Origin: Bacillota bacterium
GTDB lineage: Bacteria > Bacillota > Clostridia > Oscillospirales > Oscillospiraceae
Direction: 5' to 3'
Assembly: GCA_030529825.1 (NCBI GenBank)
Contig: JAUMWD010000001.1
Location: forward strand, 1-38,924
DNA length: 38,924 bases
In this document: positions 14,925-22,575 of the stretch, piece by piece
Layout of the letters: each line of letters opens with the position of its first letter
Numbering within the stretch: the first letter of the stretch is position 1
Made by a program: the position numbers and the translations under genes
Notes under the pieces: model-generated
Database searches by the model: none
Told to the model about the DNA's origin: nothing
What the model saw: only the letters and a program-made list of their open reading frames with translations

Positions 14925-14953
14925 ATTGTATACGAAAAAATCGAAATTGGCAA
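14925..14953 (-). promoter_or_regulatory. Promoter of the DUF5058-M20 operon
   Basis: On the minus strand TTGCCA (14948-14953), a 17-bp spacer and TACAAT (14925-14930), 45 bases before the ATG. It is divergent from the plus-strand promoter at 15019-15047, and the two share a 65-base AT-rich region that could hold common regulatory sites. Confidence 0.7.
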
Positions 14954-15018
14954 TAAAATATCAAAGAAAATATCCGACAATGTGTATTACTTTTTCGGGA
15001 AAACTGAACATTTTTGTA

Positions 15019-15047
15019 TTGCCAAGGGGAAAATGCTGTTGTATAAT
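15019..15047 (+). promoter_or_regulatory. Promoter of the SLH lipase-like gene
   Basis: TTGCCA (15019-15024), a 17-bp spacer and a perfect TATAAT (15042-15047), 40 bases before the ATG at 15088. The same -35 sequence is used by the divergent promoter. Confidence 0.75.
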
Positions 15048-15087
15048 TCAAAAAGAATATAAAATTTTTGAACTATTTGGGGGGAAT

Positions 15088-17136
15088 ATGAGAAAGAGAC
15101 TGATAAGCCTCGTGCTTGCTGTGCTGATGCTGGTAACGCTTCTGCCGACGGCGGCGTTTGCCCGCAGCTCCCCGGAGGAGCTTGAGGTCAGCGTACGCTA
15201 TTGCTCCGGCCATGGAGAAAACGACCATGATTATGAGGCAAGCTTCCTATACAGCGACGGCTACTTCAATAAGTCGGGTTATACCTTCCGCCAGGATTTG
15301 TGCAATGCATCCTTTGCTTTGGCGCTGGCTGCCTTCTCCAGCAAGGAAGCTGATAGCCTAGGCGACGAGGATAAGAACTTCAAATCCTTAATGCAGCAGT
15401 GCGGCTTTACGGATGCCGACAGCAACGAATGGTTCGGCAAGGCACCCGTTAACGACTCCATCGGCGTCTGCGCCGCAAATAAACCGCTCCGCGATAACGG
15501 TGTTGACTACACTCTTATTGCCGTGGGCGTTCGCGGAAACTTCTACCGTCTGGAGTGGGGCGGAAATGTGCATATCGGCGATTCGGGAGAGCATGAGGGC
15601 TTTGCCCTCTGCCGTGAGCAGACGCTTACCTATATAAAGGAATATATAGCAAAGTACGAAATTACCGGACCCATAAAAATCTGGATTGCAGGCTACAGCC
15701 GTGCGGCGGCCGCCGCCAATATGGCCGTGGGAGCTCTTGACAACGGCTATGACCTGGGCAATGTAAGCCTTTCACCCCACGATATTTACTGCTACTGCTT
15801 TGAGACACCCAAGGGCATCATGAAGGAAGATGCTGTGGGCGCGGTTTATAACAACATTCATAATATCGTTAACCCTAACGATCTGGTTACATATCTGGCC
15901 TTTGACTGCTGGAACTTTGCCCGCTACGGCGTTGACCATGTTCTGCCCACCCGCGGCGATTATATTTACGACCATCTGAAGCCTGCCATGGTGGCGGAGT
16001 TCGATAAGATTCCCAATAACGGCGGCAAATATTCCATTGACGATTTCCATTACATTGCCTTTGACCTCAGTAAGCTGGGCAGGGATGATGCAATTAAGGA
16101 CATGGGCTCCTCCGTCACGCAGAAGGAATACTATAAAATGCTTGAAAAGGCCATGACCCATGACTTTGCATTCTCCCGAGAGGATTATGTTGAAAGCCTG
16201 CAGAGCAGTCTTGTGGAAATTCTGGGTTTGATTTTTAACCGCACTGAGCTGGATTTAGGTCTTGCGCTTGAGATTTTCACGGCAAAAATCCAGGGTAATT
16301 ACAGGCAGCTTCTTAAAAACATTGCAAATCCCGTAGGTATGGCAAAGCTGCTTGAAACCATGATGTTTGAAAGCCTGAACGAGGCGGATATTACCCGCTT
16401 CAGCGCCGCCGATGTTCGGCAGACTGCGAGGATACTGGCGGAGCGGCTTATCAACATGATTCTCAAGGACCCCGATGTTGTGGCAACTCTGCTGGCAAAT
16501 ATCAATTCCATCATTTCAGCGCACTTCACCGAAACCGAACTTGCATGGCTCCGTGTCCTGCCTGATGACTATCTTGCAAATCAGCAGCCCGCCATGGATA
16601 TAAAGGGAGTTTTCAGAGATGTAACGGGTAAAGAGTGGTACTCCGATGCCGTTGCCTATGTGTGGACAGGCGGCATTATGAACGGCACCTCCGCAACGGA
16701 ATTTTCACCGAATCGGAAGATGACCCGAGCCATGTTCCTAACCGTGCTCTACCGAATGTCAGGCTCTCCCGAGGCAAAGGGAACGCTTGCCTTCGGCGAT
16801 GTGTCCGCAGACTACTGGGCAAGGGATGCCATAGCCTGGGGCGTATCTAAGGGCATCGTGTGCGGCTATAATGACGGTACCTTCCGTCCTGTGTCGCAGA
16901 TAAACCGTCAGGAAATGGTCACCATGCTCTATCGCTTCTATGGCTCACCCGCAGTCAGCGGTGACCTTAAGCTTTTCAGCGATGCCGCAGCTGTGAGCGC
17001 CTTTGCAAAGGACGCAATTATCTGGGCGGTAGACAACGGTATCGTGGGCGGTTACAATGACGGAACCTTCTGTCCCCGCAATACTGCCTCCCGCAGTGAA
17101 ATGGCCGTTATTATTCAGCGCTTCTGCGAAATGTAA
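15088..17136 (+). CDS. Secreted lipase-like (class 3) protein with three SLH domains, 682 aa
   Basis: ATG 15088 is preceded by a GGGGGG site; upstream in-frame starts have none. A Sec signal peptide (RKRLISLVLAVLMLVTLLPT, cleavage near AFA) leads a domain with IWIAGYSRAAAAA at about 198-210, the GxSxA nucleophile elbow of class 3 lipases (Ser204). NPNDLVTYLAF near 270 supplies a likely catalytic Asp. From about residue 515 three SLH repeats follow (FRDVTGKEWYSDAVAYVWTG, FGDVSADYWARDAIAWGVSK, then a third), which anchor the protein non-covalently to pyruvylated wall polymers. It therefore works at the cell surface. Lipid substrate is unknown; the upstream 207 bases hold only divergent promoters. 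Confidence 0.88.
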   Translation: MRKRLISLVLAVLMLVTLLPTAAFARSSPEELEVSVRYCSGHGENDHDYEASFLYSDGYFNKSGYTFRQDLCNASFALALAAFSSKEADSLGDEDKNFKSLMQQCGFTDADSNEWFGKAPVNDSIGVCAANKPLRDNGVDYTLIAVGVRGNFYRLEWGGNVHIGDSGEHEGFALCREQTLTYIKEYIAKYEITGPIKIWIAGYSRAAAAANMAVGALDNGYDLGNVSLSPHDIYCYCFETPKGIMKEDAVGAVYNNIHNIVNPNDLVTYLAFDCWNFARYGVDHVLPTRGDYIYDHLKPAMVAEFDKIPNNGGKYSIDDFHYIAFDLSKLGRDDAIKDMGSSVTQKEYYKMLEKAMTHDFAFSREDYVESLQSSLVEILGLIFNRTELDLGLALEIFTAKIQGNYRQLLKNIANPVGMAKLLETMMFESLNEADITRFSAADVRQTARILAERLINMILKDPDVVATLLANINSIISAHFTETELAWLRVLPDDYLANQQPAMDIKGVFRDVTGKEWYSDAVAYVWTGGIMNGTSATEFSPNRKMTRAMFLTVLYRMSGSPEAKGTLAFGDVSADYWARDAIAWGVSKGIVCGYNDGTFRPVSQINRQEMVTMLYRFYGSPAVSGDLKLFSDAAAVSAFAKDAIIWAVDNGIVGGYNDGTFCPRNTASRSEMAVIIQRFCEM

Positions 17137-17146
17137 GAGGTGAAAT

Positions 17147-17536
17147 ATGAAAAATACTCCGTCTGTTGATGCGTGGCTCAAGGAAGCCAAGGCGCAGGCC
17201 GCCGCTGCAGGCTGCGGAATGTTTCTTGTGCATAACGGCGTTGTGCGTGAAAGCGCAAGAGCGCTTGTGCGCGAGGGCGCGGAAAACACAAAGCCCGTAA
17301 AGGGAATGCTTTTCGGCTATGACGAAGAGAAGGTGGCCGCCGCCGTTAAGGAGGCGGAGGCACTGGAGGGAATCGCCTGCGCCCGCGTGTGGCTCAATGA
17401 GGGCGAGCTCCGGGTGGGCGACGATATCATGTATGTCCTCGTGGGCGGAGATATCCGTCCCCGTGTAATTGATGCCCTGCAATTCCTGGTGGGCAAAATC
17501 AAAAACGAATGTGTAAGCGAAACTGAGCTATACTGA
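17147..17536 (+). CDS. Divergent MoaE-like protein (molybdopterin synthase large-subunit family), 129 aa
   Basis: The fold pattern of MoaE is visible: GMFLVHNGVVRESARA corresponds to the GKVR strand, VARVWLNEGELRVGDDIMYVLVGGD to the HRxGxLxVGDxxVxV core, and a final helix LQFLVGKIKNEC. Two active-site features differ from E. coli MoaE: the usual His of the HR before the last helix is missing (DIRPR), and the terminal W-K-x-E is replaced by VSETEL, removing one catalytic Lys while the Lys of the KIKNE helix remains. No MoaD, MoaA or molybdoenzyme gene is nearby. It follows the SLH gene by ten bases with RBS GAGGTG. Activity as molybdopterin synthase is doubtful. Confidence 0.7.
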   Translation: MKNTPSVDAWLKEAKAQAAAAGCGMFLVHNGVVRESARALVREGAENTKPVKGMLFGYDEEKVAAAVKEAEALEGIACARVWLNEGELRVGDDIMYVLVGGDIRPRVIDALQFLVGKIKNECVSETELY

Positions 17537-17565
17537 AAAAAGCACCCTGTGAGGGGTGCTTTTTT
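17536..17565. terminator. Bidirectional terminator between convergent genes
   Basis: AGCACCC (17541-17547) pairs with GGGTGCT (17554-17560) around a 6-base loop, with A and T runs at each side. It ends both the MoaE-like gene and the convergent alpha/beta hydrolase, whose stop overlaps the T run. Confidence 0.9.
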
Positions 17566-18463
17566 ATATGTATTTTTCGATGAAGCTGTCCAGCTTTTCC
17601 TCATAGGCGGCGCGGTTGTAGTGAACGGTTTCGATGTGCTTTATATTGGGAGTGAAAAGAAAATCCTTGGGGCCGGGATGACATTCGAGGGCTCTGGGAG
17701 CCATGGAAAAGGGCACCATGTTATCCTCCTCTCCGTGAACGAAGAGAAAGGGAACAGCGGAGCGCTTAAGATTATCCCGCACATCGGAGTCCTTCAAATC
17801 ACAGCGGTAAATCAGCCTGTGCAGACCTGCCATAAGACCATAGAGAGGGCCCGTTTGAGCCTTAAGAAGCTCTCTTCCGTCGATAAAGCCGCTGTCCTCA
17901 ACAACAAATTTGACGCATTGAGGCAGACGGTCGCTGATTTTCATGACCGACGCACCGCCCAATGAAATGCCGTGGAGGATAATCTCAATATCCTCGCCGA
18001 ATTCCGCCTGCAGGAAATCAAGCCACTTGAGAGCGTCGGCGCTTTCAAAAACATCGTAGCCGCAGGCATTACCGCCGCTTTCTCCGCAGGCGGTGTTGTC
18101 CGGGGCGAAAATGTCAAAGCCGCGGCTGTGATATAACTGACGGAATACACCTGCGGTTTCCGCATTGTCGGAACGGTAGCCGTGAACGATGAAGGCGATT
18201 TTTTTGCTTTTTCCCTCACCGCAGGGATAGTAAAAGCCTTTTAGCTTTTCTCCGCGGAGGGAGCTCATCTCATAGACTGTACAGGGGCAGCTGCGAAGCT
18301 CCTCTGCGGCTCTGTCGCGGTTTTCGTAATAGTTTCCCCCGTGCATCCTTTTGTCCAAAAGCAGGGCAAGGAGCTTCGGACGGCGGCGCAGAAAAATATA
18401 ACGGTAAGCATCGGCTGTGATGTATAGAATTATGCACAGCAGAATAATGATTGCAATCAACAT
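17564..18463 (-). CDS. Membrane-anchored alpha/beta hydrolase, 299 aa
   Basis: Residues 1-20 (MLIAIIILLCIILYITADAY) form an N-terminal membrane anchor. FIVHGYRSDN (about 92) is the oxyanion-hole HG, LHGISLGGAS (about 165) the GxSxG nucleophile elbow, VHGEEDNMVP (about 240) the Asp, and IKHIETVH (about 276) the His region. This is the YhfK/DUF-type serine hydrolase (bem46-like) common in clostridia, probably an esterase or amidase near the membrane. It follows the permease gene with no gap (one base), so both are one transcript; the permease substrate may be unrelated. Confidence 0.85.
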   Translation of the reverse strand: MLIAIIILLCIILYITADAYRYIFLRRRPKLLALLLDKRMHGGNYYENRDRAAEELRSCPCTVYEMSSLRGEKLKGFYYPCGEGKSKKIAFIVHGYRSDNAETAGVFRQLYHSRGFDIFAPDNTACGESGGNACGYDVFESADALKWLDFLQAEFGEDIEIILHGISLGGASVMKISDRLPQCVKFVVEDSGFIDGRELLKAQTGPLYGLMAGLHRLIYRCDLKDSDVRDNLKRSAVPFLFVHGEEDNMVPFSMAPRALECHPGPKDFLFTPNIKHIETVHYNRAAYEEKLDSFIEKYI

Positions 18464-18464
18464 A

Positions 18465-19619
18465 TCAGTTTACCGAGAGAAGCGCGCCCACAGAGGAGAG
18501 CAGGGAAAAACCGATTACGAGAAGCTGGAACGGCAGCGAGCCTAATTTTCCGCAAATGGGGGAGCAGCCCACACGCTTGCGGGAGAGATTGTAGGCAACG
18601 ATTATGCCTATACCCGTTACCACCTGAATTACACTTGCAAAGCGTGTGAAGCCCACAAAGCTGGAAAGACCGAAGAGCGCCAGGGCAAGACAGGGGAGGG
18701 ATGCGGCAAGCCAGCTGAGCCTTGTGTTCCATTTTGTCTGCTCATGGACAATGTCACGAAGATTCAGGGTGTTTGCCCAGAAGGAGGTAGCCAGAGCCAG
18801 CAGAGTGAAAACATAGCCCACAATGCTTACCCAGCCGCCGATATGACGGGAAAGGTCCACCAGAGCGCCGTCGCCGGTGACATCCTGACCGGCACAGAGA
18901 AGAGTCATGAGGGTGATGATGAATATAAGGCAGGCGTTGATGGCAAGCCCCACGGCAATGGCGGCGCGGATGCGCTTTGCATCATGCTTGAGACCCTTTA
19001 CCACTTGGGGAGTGCTCATGACGGCGGAAAGGGAAAAGCTTATCATGCCGAAGAGGGCAAGGGCGTTGTTGAAGCCCCGCCAGCCTGTGGGAAGTGCGGC
19101 GGTGTCACGAAGCAGCGTTGCCGCAAACAAAATGCCCACAACGCCGAGCATGGAGGCAACGGCAATCTTTTCGCAGATGCCCACCAGCTTCATGCCCACG
19201 AATACTACACCTGCGCCCACTACATAGAAAATGAGCATGCCCGCAATGTCGGGAAGTCCGAACCAGTTGCGGAAAACCGCCGCGGCACCGGTGAGAAAGG
19301 CGCTTACATTAAAAATTACGGAAACGCCCAGCAGAACGAAGGCCGTCCATGTGAGGATTTTCTTCAGCTTTCCCGAAAACAGCTCCGCATCAAAGCAGGA
19401 AACGAACTGGGCGCCGCCGTTATTATAGGAAAGCTCCGCAATGATAAAGTGGAGAACCAGCGCTACGACATAAGCTAAAAGCAGAATGAGAATCATTTCC
19501 CGGAAGCTGTTGTGGGCGGCGAGGTAGGGAACGGATAGAATACCCGCGCCCACGCCGTGACCGACTATTATGCTTGCCGCCTCGAAGAAGGTAAGCTCGG
19601 ATTTGTCTTTTATGTTCAT
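18465..19619 (-). CDS. Amino acid permease of the HAAAP/aromatic (Mtr/TyrP) type, 384 aa
   Basis: ATG 19619 is used because AAAGGA lies nine bases upstream; the longer frame begins with TTG and lacks a site. The N-terminal GHGVGAGILSVPYLAAH is the unwound TM1 of APC-superfamily transporters, and ten to eleven transmembrane helices follow. Length 384 fits the HAAAP family (tryptophan/tyrosine/serine/threonine proton symporters). Charged loops are short. Promoter at 19654-19682 has an extended -10. Substrate cannot be fixed: an aromatic amino acid or serine is possible, and the window does encode serine dehydratase elsewhere. Confidence 0.8.
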   Translation of the reverse strand: MNIKDKSELTFFEAASIIVGHGVGAGILSVPYLAAHNSFREMILILLLAYVVALVLHFIIAELSYNNGGAQFVSCFDAELFSGKLKKILTWTAFVLLGVSVIFNVSAFLTGAAAVFRNWFGLPDIAGMLIFYVVGAGVVFVGMKLVGICEKIAVASMLGVVGILFAATLLRDTAALPTGWRGFNNALALFGMISFSLSAVMSTPQVVKGLKHDAKRIRAAIAVGLAINACLIFIITLMTLLCAGQDVTGDGALVDLSRHIGGWVSIVGYVFTLLALATSFWANTLNLRDIVHEQTKWNTRLSWLAASLPCLALALFGLSSFVGFTRFASVIQVVTGIGIIVAYNLSRKRVGCSPICGKLGSLPFQLLVIGFSLLSSVGALLSVN

Positions 19620-19653
19620 CTGATAAAATCCTTTCAAGCATTGTTTTTTCTAC

Positions 19654-19682
19654 ATTTTATCACCAAGCACCGCATACCGCAA
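19654..19682 (-). promoter_or_regulatory. Promoter of the permease-hydrolase operon
   Basis: On the minus strand an extended -10, TG then TAAAAT (19654-19659), with a weak TTGCGG at 19677-19682 and a 17-bp spacer. It lies 35 bases before the ATG at 19619. Confidence 0.6.
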
Positions 19683-19768
19683 TATTTATCGAAAGATGTC
19701 CGTTTTATGGTACAGAATATTTGCTATGGTGGTTATATCGGGAAAACCGTAAGAGAAAGGAGAAAACC

Positions 19769-20164
19769 ATGAACGATAAATATGTTACGATTACGGGGTT
19801 CAATAACTATTACGGCAAGCGACCCTTCAGAATCGGCGGGATTCTGCTGTGCGAGAAGCAGCCCGAAAACAGCTTTGACAGCGAGGCCATCGCCTGCGTC
19901 AAGCCCTATGTGGGGCTGGTGGGATATGTTGCCAACAGTCCGGAAACTGTTGCCGACGGCACTATGAGTGCAGGCAGAGTTTATGACAAGGTGGACAGAA
20001 AGTTCTATGTTCGTGTGCTGTTCGCCACGAAGTCGAAGGTCATCTGCTGCGTGATAGATGACCCCGCAGAGGCGGAGGCGGAGCTTTTTAAGCAGGAGGA
20101 ACCGCTGCCCGAGGAGACCCTTGAGGATGAAACCTATTCGAACTTTACGGAGCTGAAATTTTAA
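19769..20164 (+). CDS. HIRAN-like single-domain protein, 131 aa
   Basis: ATG 19769 has AAAGGAG at 19756-19762. Residues 5-85 follow the HIRAN pattern: strand VTITGFNNYYGKRPFRIGGI, then PENSFDSEAIACV...VGLVGYVANS, matching the D-N-x-x-D-x-x-A-I-x-V...G-x-(V/I)-G-Y-(V/I) core of HIRAN domains. HIRAN domains bind DNA or RNA ends, but clostridial stand-alone versions are of unknown role. The C-terminal 25 residues are acidic and loose. It lies 63 bases upstream of tex, which has its own promoter. Confidence 0.7.
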   Translation: MNDKYVTITGFNNYYGKRPFRIGGILLCEKQPENSFDSEAIACVKPYVGLVGYVANSPETVADGTMSAGRVYDKVDRKFYVRVLFATKSKVICCVIDDPAEAEAELFKQEEPLPEETLEDETYSNFTELKF

Positions 20165-20167
20165 TTT

Positions 20168-20196
20168 TTGCCTTTGGCGGGAAAATGTGCTATACT
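20168..20196 (+). promoter_or_regulatory. Promoter of tex
   Basis: TTGCCT (20168-20173), a 17-bp spacer and TATACT (20191-20196) preceded by TG. It lies 32 bases before the ATG. Confidence 0.7.
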
Positions 20197-20227
20197 CTTC
20201 GGGTAATTTTGTATCAGGAGATAATCT

Positions 20228-22354
20228 ATGAACTACGCAAAAGCAATTGCCGAGGCCTTTTCGGTTAAGGAAGAATATGTTGCAAATATAATTACCCTGC
20301 TGGACGAGGGAAACACCATTCCCTTCATTGCCCGCTACCGCAAGGAAATGCACGGTACCATGGACGACCAGAAGATACGCGAGATTTCCGATAAGCTCAC
20401 TTATCTGCGGAATCTGGATGCCCGCCGTGAAGAGGTGCGTAATCTTATAGCACAGCAGGAGAAGCTTACGGAGGAAATCTCCGCCTCCCTCGATAAGGCG
20501 GCAACTCTGGCGGAAATCGAGGATATTTACCGCCCCTTCCGACCCAAACGCAAGACGAGAGCCTCTGTGGCAAAGGCAAAGGGACTTCAGCCTCTTGCGG
20601 ATGAAATTCTGATGAAGCAGAAATCAAACCTGATTCCCCTTGAAATGGCGGAAAAGTATATTGATGAGGAAAAGGGCGTTGAAACAGCAGAGGAGGCTCT
20701 GCAGGGCGCGCTGGACATTATCGCGGAAACCGTTTCCGACAATGCCGAGGTACGCCGCAGAGTGCGCAATATCGTGTTCCGCAATGCGCTGCTTTCCTCT
20801 GCCGCGGCAAAGGATGAATCCAGCGTCTACGATATGTATTATGAATTTTCCCAGCCCGTGTGCAAGATTGCGGACCACCGTGTGCTTGCGGTAAACCGCG
20901 GCGAAAAAGAGGGCTTCCTTAAGGTGAGCCTTGACATTGACGGTGCGCTTCCGCTGAACGCAATAAACAATCTCTATGTGCAGAGCAATACACCCTGCGG
21001 CGAGGCTGTGAAGGCCGCCTGCGAGGATTCCTACGGTCGCCTCATTTTCCCCTCCATCGAAAGGGAAATCAGAAGCGATATTACGGACACCGCCAGCACC
21101 GCGGCAATCAAGCTCTTCGGAGTCAATCTCCGCCAGCTTCTGCTTCAGCCGCCTGTAAAGGGCAAGGTGGCCATCGGCCTTGACCCGGGCTACCGTACCG
21201 GCTGCAAGCTGGCGGTTGTGGATGCTACCGGCAAGGTGCTTGATACCTCCGTCATTTACCCCACCCATGGTGAGGCCCAGGCGGCACGCTCAAGGCAGGT
21301 GCTCAAGAGCATGATCACTCGCTACGGCGTAGAGATAATAGCCATCGGCAACGGTACAGCCTCCAAGGAAACGGAGATGTTTACCGCTGAGACTCTGAAG
21401 GAAATGAACAGCAAGGCCGCCTATATGGTGGTGAGCGAGGCCGGTGCCTCCGTGTATTCCGCCTCCAAGCTGGCGGCACAGGAGATGCCCGACTTCGACC
21501 TGACTCTCCGAAGCGCCGTTTCCATTGCCCGCCGTCTCCAGGATCCCCTTGCGGAGCTGGTGAAGATCGAGCCAAAGGCAATCGGCGTTGGCCAGTATCA
21601 GCATGATATGCCCCAGAAGCAGCTTGAGGAGGCTCTTGACGGTGTCGTGGAGGAATGCGTAAACTCCGTTGGCGCTGACCTGAATACCGCGTCGCCCTCC
21701 CTGCTGTCCCATATCTCGGGCCTGTCCTCCGCCGTGTGCAAAAATATCGTTGCCTACCGCGAGGAAAACGGCAGCTTTTCCTCCCGCGCAGAGCTGAAAA
21801 AGGTACCAAAGCTGGGCCCCAAGGCCTTTGAGCAGTGCGCCGGCTTCCTCCGGGTTCCCGGCAGCCGCAATCCTCTTGACAACACCGGCGTTCACCCCGA
21901 ATCCTATGCCGCTGCCAATGAGATCTTAAAGCGCTGCGGCATCTCTCCCAAGGAGCTGGGCAAGGTCCCGGTTTCGGTTGGAAATCTTGAGGAGCTTGCC
22001 GCCGAGCTGGGTGTGGGCGTACCCACATTGCAGGATATTGTGAAGGAGCTTTCCAAGCCCGGACGGGATATGCGCGATGAGCTTCCCCCTCCCATGCTTC
22101 GAACGGATGTGCTGGATATGAAGGATTTGAAGGAGGGCATGGTGCTCAAGGGTACCGTGCGCAATGTCATCGACTTCGGCGCCTTTGTGGACATCGGCGT
22201 TCACCAAGACGGTCTTGTGCATATCTCCCAGATTTGCGATAAATATATTAAGCACCCCTCCGAGGTGCTCTCTGTGGGTGACATTGTAAATGTAAAAATC
22301 CTCGGAGTAGACCTGAACAAAAAACGCATAAGTCTCACAATGAAGGGATTATAA
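20228..22354 (+). CDS. tex: RNA-binding transcription accessory protein Tex, 708 aa
   Basis: Full-length Tex (Spt6-like): N-terminal helical domain, YqgF/RNase-H-like fold (AIGLDPGYRTGCKLAVVDAT at about 315), helix-hairpin-helix repeats (SPSLLSHISGLSSAVCKNIV and KLGPKAFEQCAGFLRV at about 490-540), and a C-terminal S1 RNA-binding domain (LKGTVRNVIDFGAFVDIGVH at about 637). The N-terminal PFIARYRKEMHGTMDD is a Tex hallmark. It binds nucleic acid and supports transcription and stress tolerance in bacteria. Length equals the usual 700-780 residues, with no frameshift. Start ATG 20228 has AGGAG seven bases upstream. Its own terminator overlaps the end. Confidence 0.97.
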   Translation: MNYAKAIAEAFSVKEEYVANIITLLDEGNTIPFIARYRKEMHGTMDDQKIREISDKLTYLRNLDARREEVRNLIAQQEKLTEEISASLDKAATLAEIEDIYRPFRPKRKTRASVAKAKGLQPLADEILMKQKSNLIPLEMAEKYIDEEKGVETAEEALQGALDIIAETVSDNAEVRRRVRNIVFRNALLSSAAAKDESSVYDMYYEFSQPVCKIADHRVLAVNRGEKEGFLKVSLDIDGALPLNAINNLYVQSNTPCGEAVKAACEDSYGRLIFPSIEREIRSDITDTASTAAIKLFGVNLRQLLLQPPVKGKVAIGLDPGYRTGCKLAVVDATGKVLDTSVIYPTHGEAQAARSRQVLKSMITRYGVEIIAIGNGTASKETEMFTAETLKEMNSKAAYMVVSEAGASVYSASKLAAQEMPDFDLTLRSAVSIARRLQDPLAELVKIEPKAIGVGQYQHDMPQKQLEEALDGVVEECVNSVGADLNTASPSLLSHISGLSSAVCKNIVAYREENGSFSSRAELKKVPKLGPKAFEQCAGFLRVPGSRNPLDNTGVHPESYAAANEILKRCGISPKELGKVPVSVGNLEELAAELGVGVPTLQDIVKELSKPGRDMRDELPPPMLRTDVLDMKDLKEGMVLKGTVRNVIDFGAFVDIGVHQDGLVHISQICDKYIKHPSEVLSVGDIVNVKILGVDLNKKRISLTMKGL

Positions 22355-22393
22355 TCGGAATTCCGTAATTTTTATCCGATAATTATCCTTTTT
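22346..22393 (+). terminator. Imperfect terminator overlapping the end of tex
   Basis: GGATTATAATCGGA at 22346-22359 (including the stop) pairs with TCCGATAATTATCC at 22375-22388 in 12 of 14 positions, followed by TTTTT at 22389-22393. The loop contains part of a CGGAATTCCG palindrome. The two mismatches make it weaker than the other terminators here. Confidence 0.55.
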
Positions 22394-22479
22394 GTATGTA
22401 ATAATATGCAAAGATACGACAAAATTCTGCTTTAGATTAAGGGTTTTTTGTCAAGAGCTACAAACCTTGTTTTGCAATA

Positions 22480-22508
22480 TTGACTTTTTGATTTTCAGAA
22501 GATAAAAT
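22480..22508 (+). promoter_or_regulatory. Probable promoter of the purine permease
   Basis: TTGACT (22480-22485), a 17-bp spacer and TAAAAT (22503-22508). Transcription would begin near 22515, so only a short leader containing the hairpin at 22526-22548 precedes the gene. The 22394-22480 stretch has no gene and no riboswitch that I recognise. Confidence 0.6.
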
Positions 22509-22525
22509 CCAAAAGTAAGAAGACT

Positions 22526-22560
22526 CCCCGGGCTTTTTACGCCCGGGGATTTATTTTTTT
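22526..22560 (+). terminator. Attenuator-like hairpin in the purine permease leader
   Basis: CCCCGGGC (22526-22533) pairs perfectly with GCCCGGGG (22541-22548) around TTTTTAC, followed by a near-pure T run to 22560. It is immediately upstream of the RBS at 22564-22570 and about 10 bases after the predicted start site. Either it ends tex readthrough or it attenuates the permease transcript. Confidence 0.75.
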
Positions 22561-22575
22561 TGTAGGGAGAAGAAA

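Noticed and set aside
22394-22575. Purine or PreQ1 riboswitch upstream of the purine permease
   Set aside because: I looked for conserved aptamer loops and could not match the consensus; only the hairpin with T run is supported.
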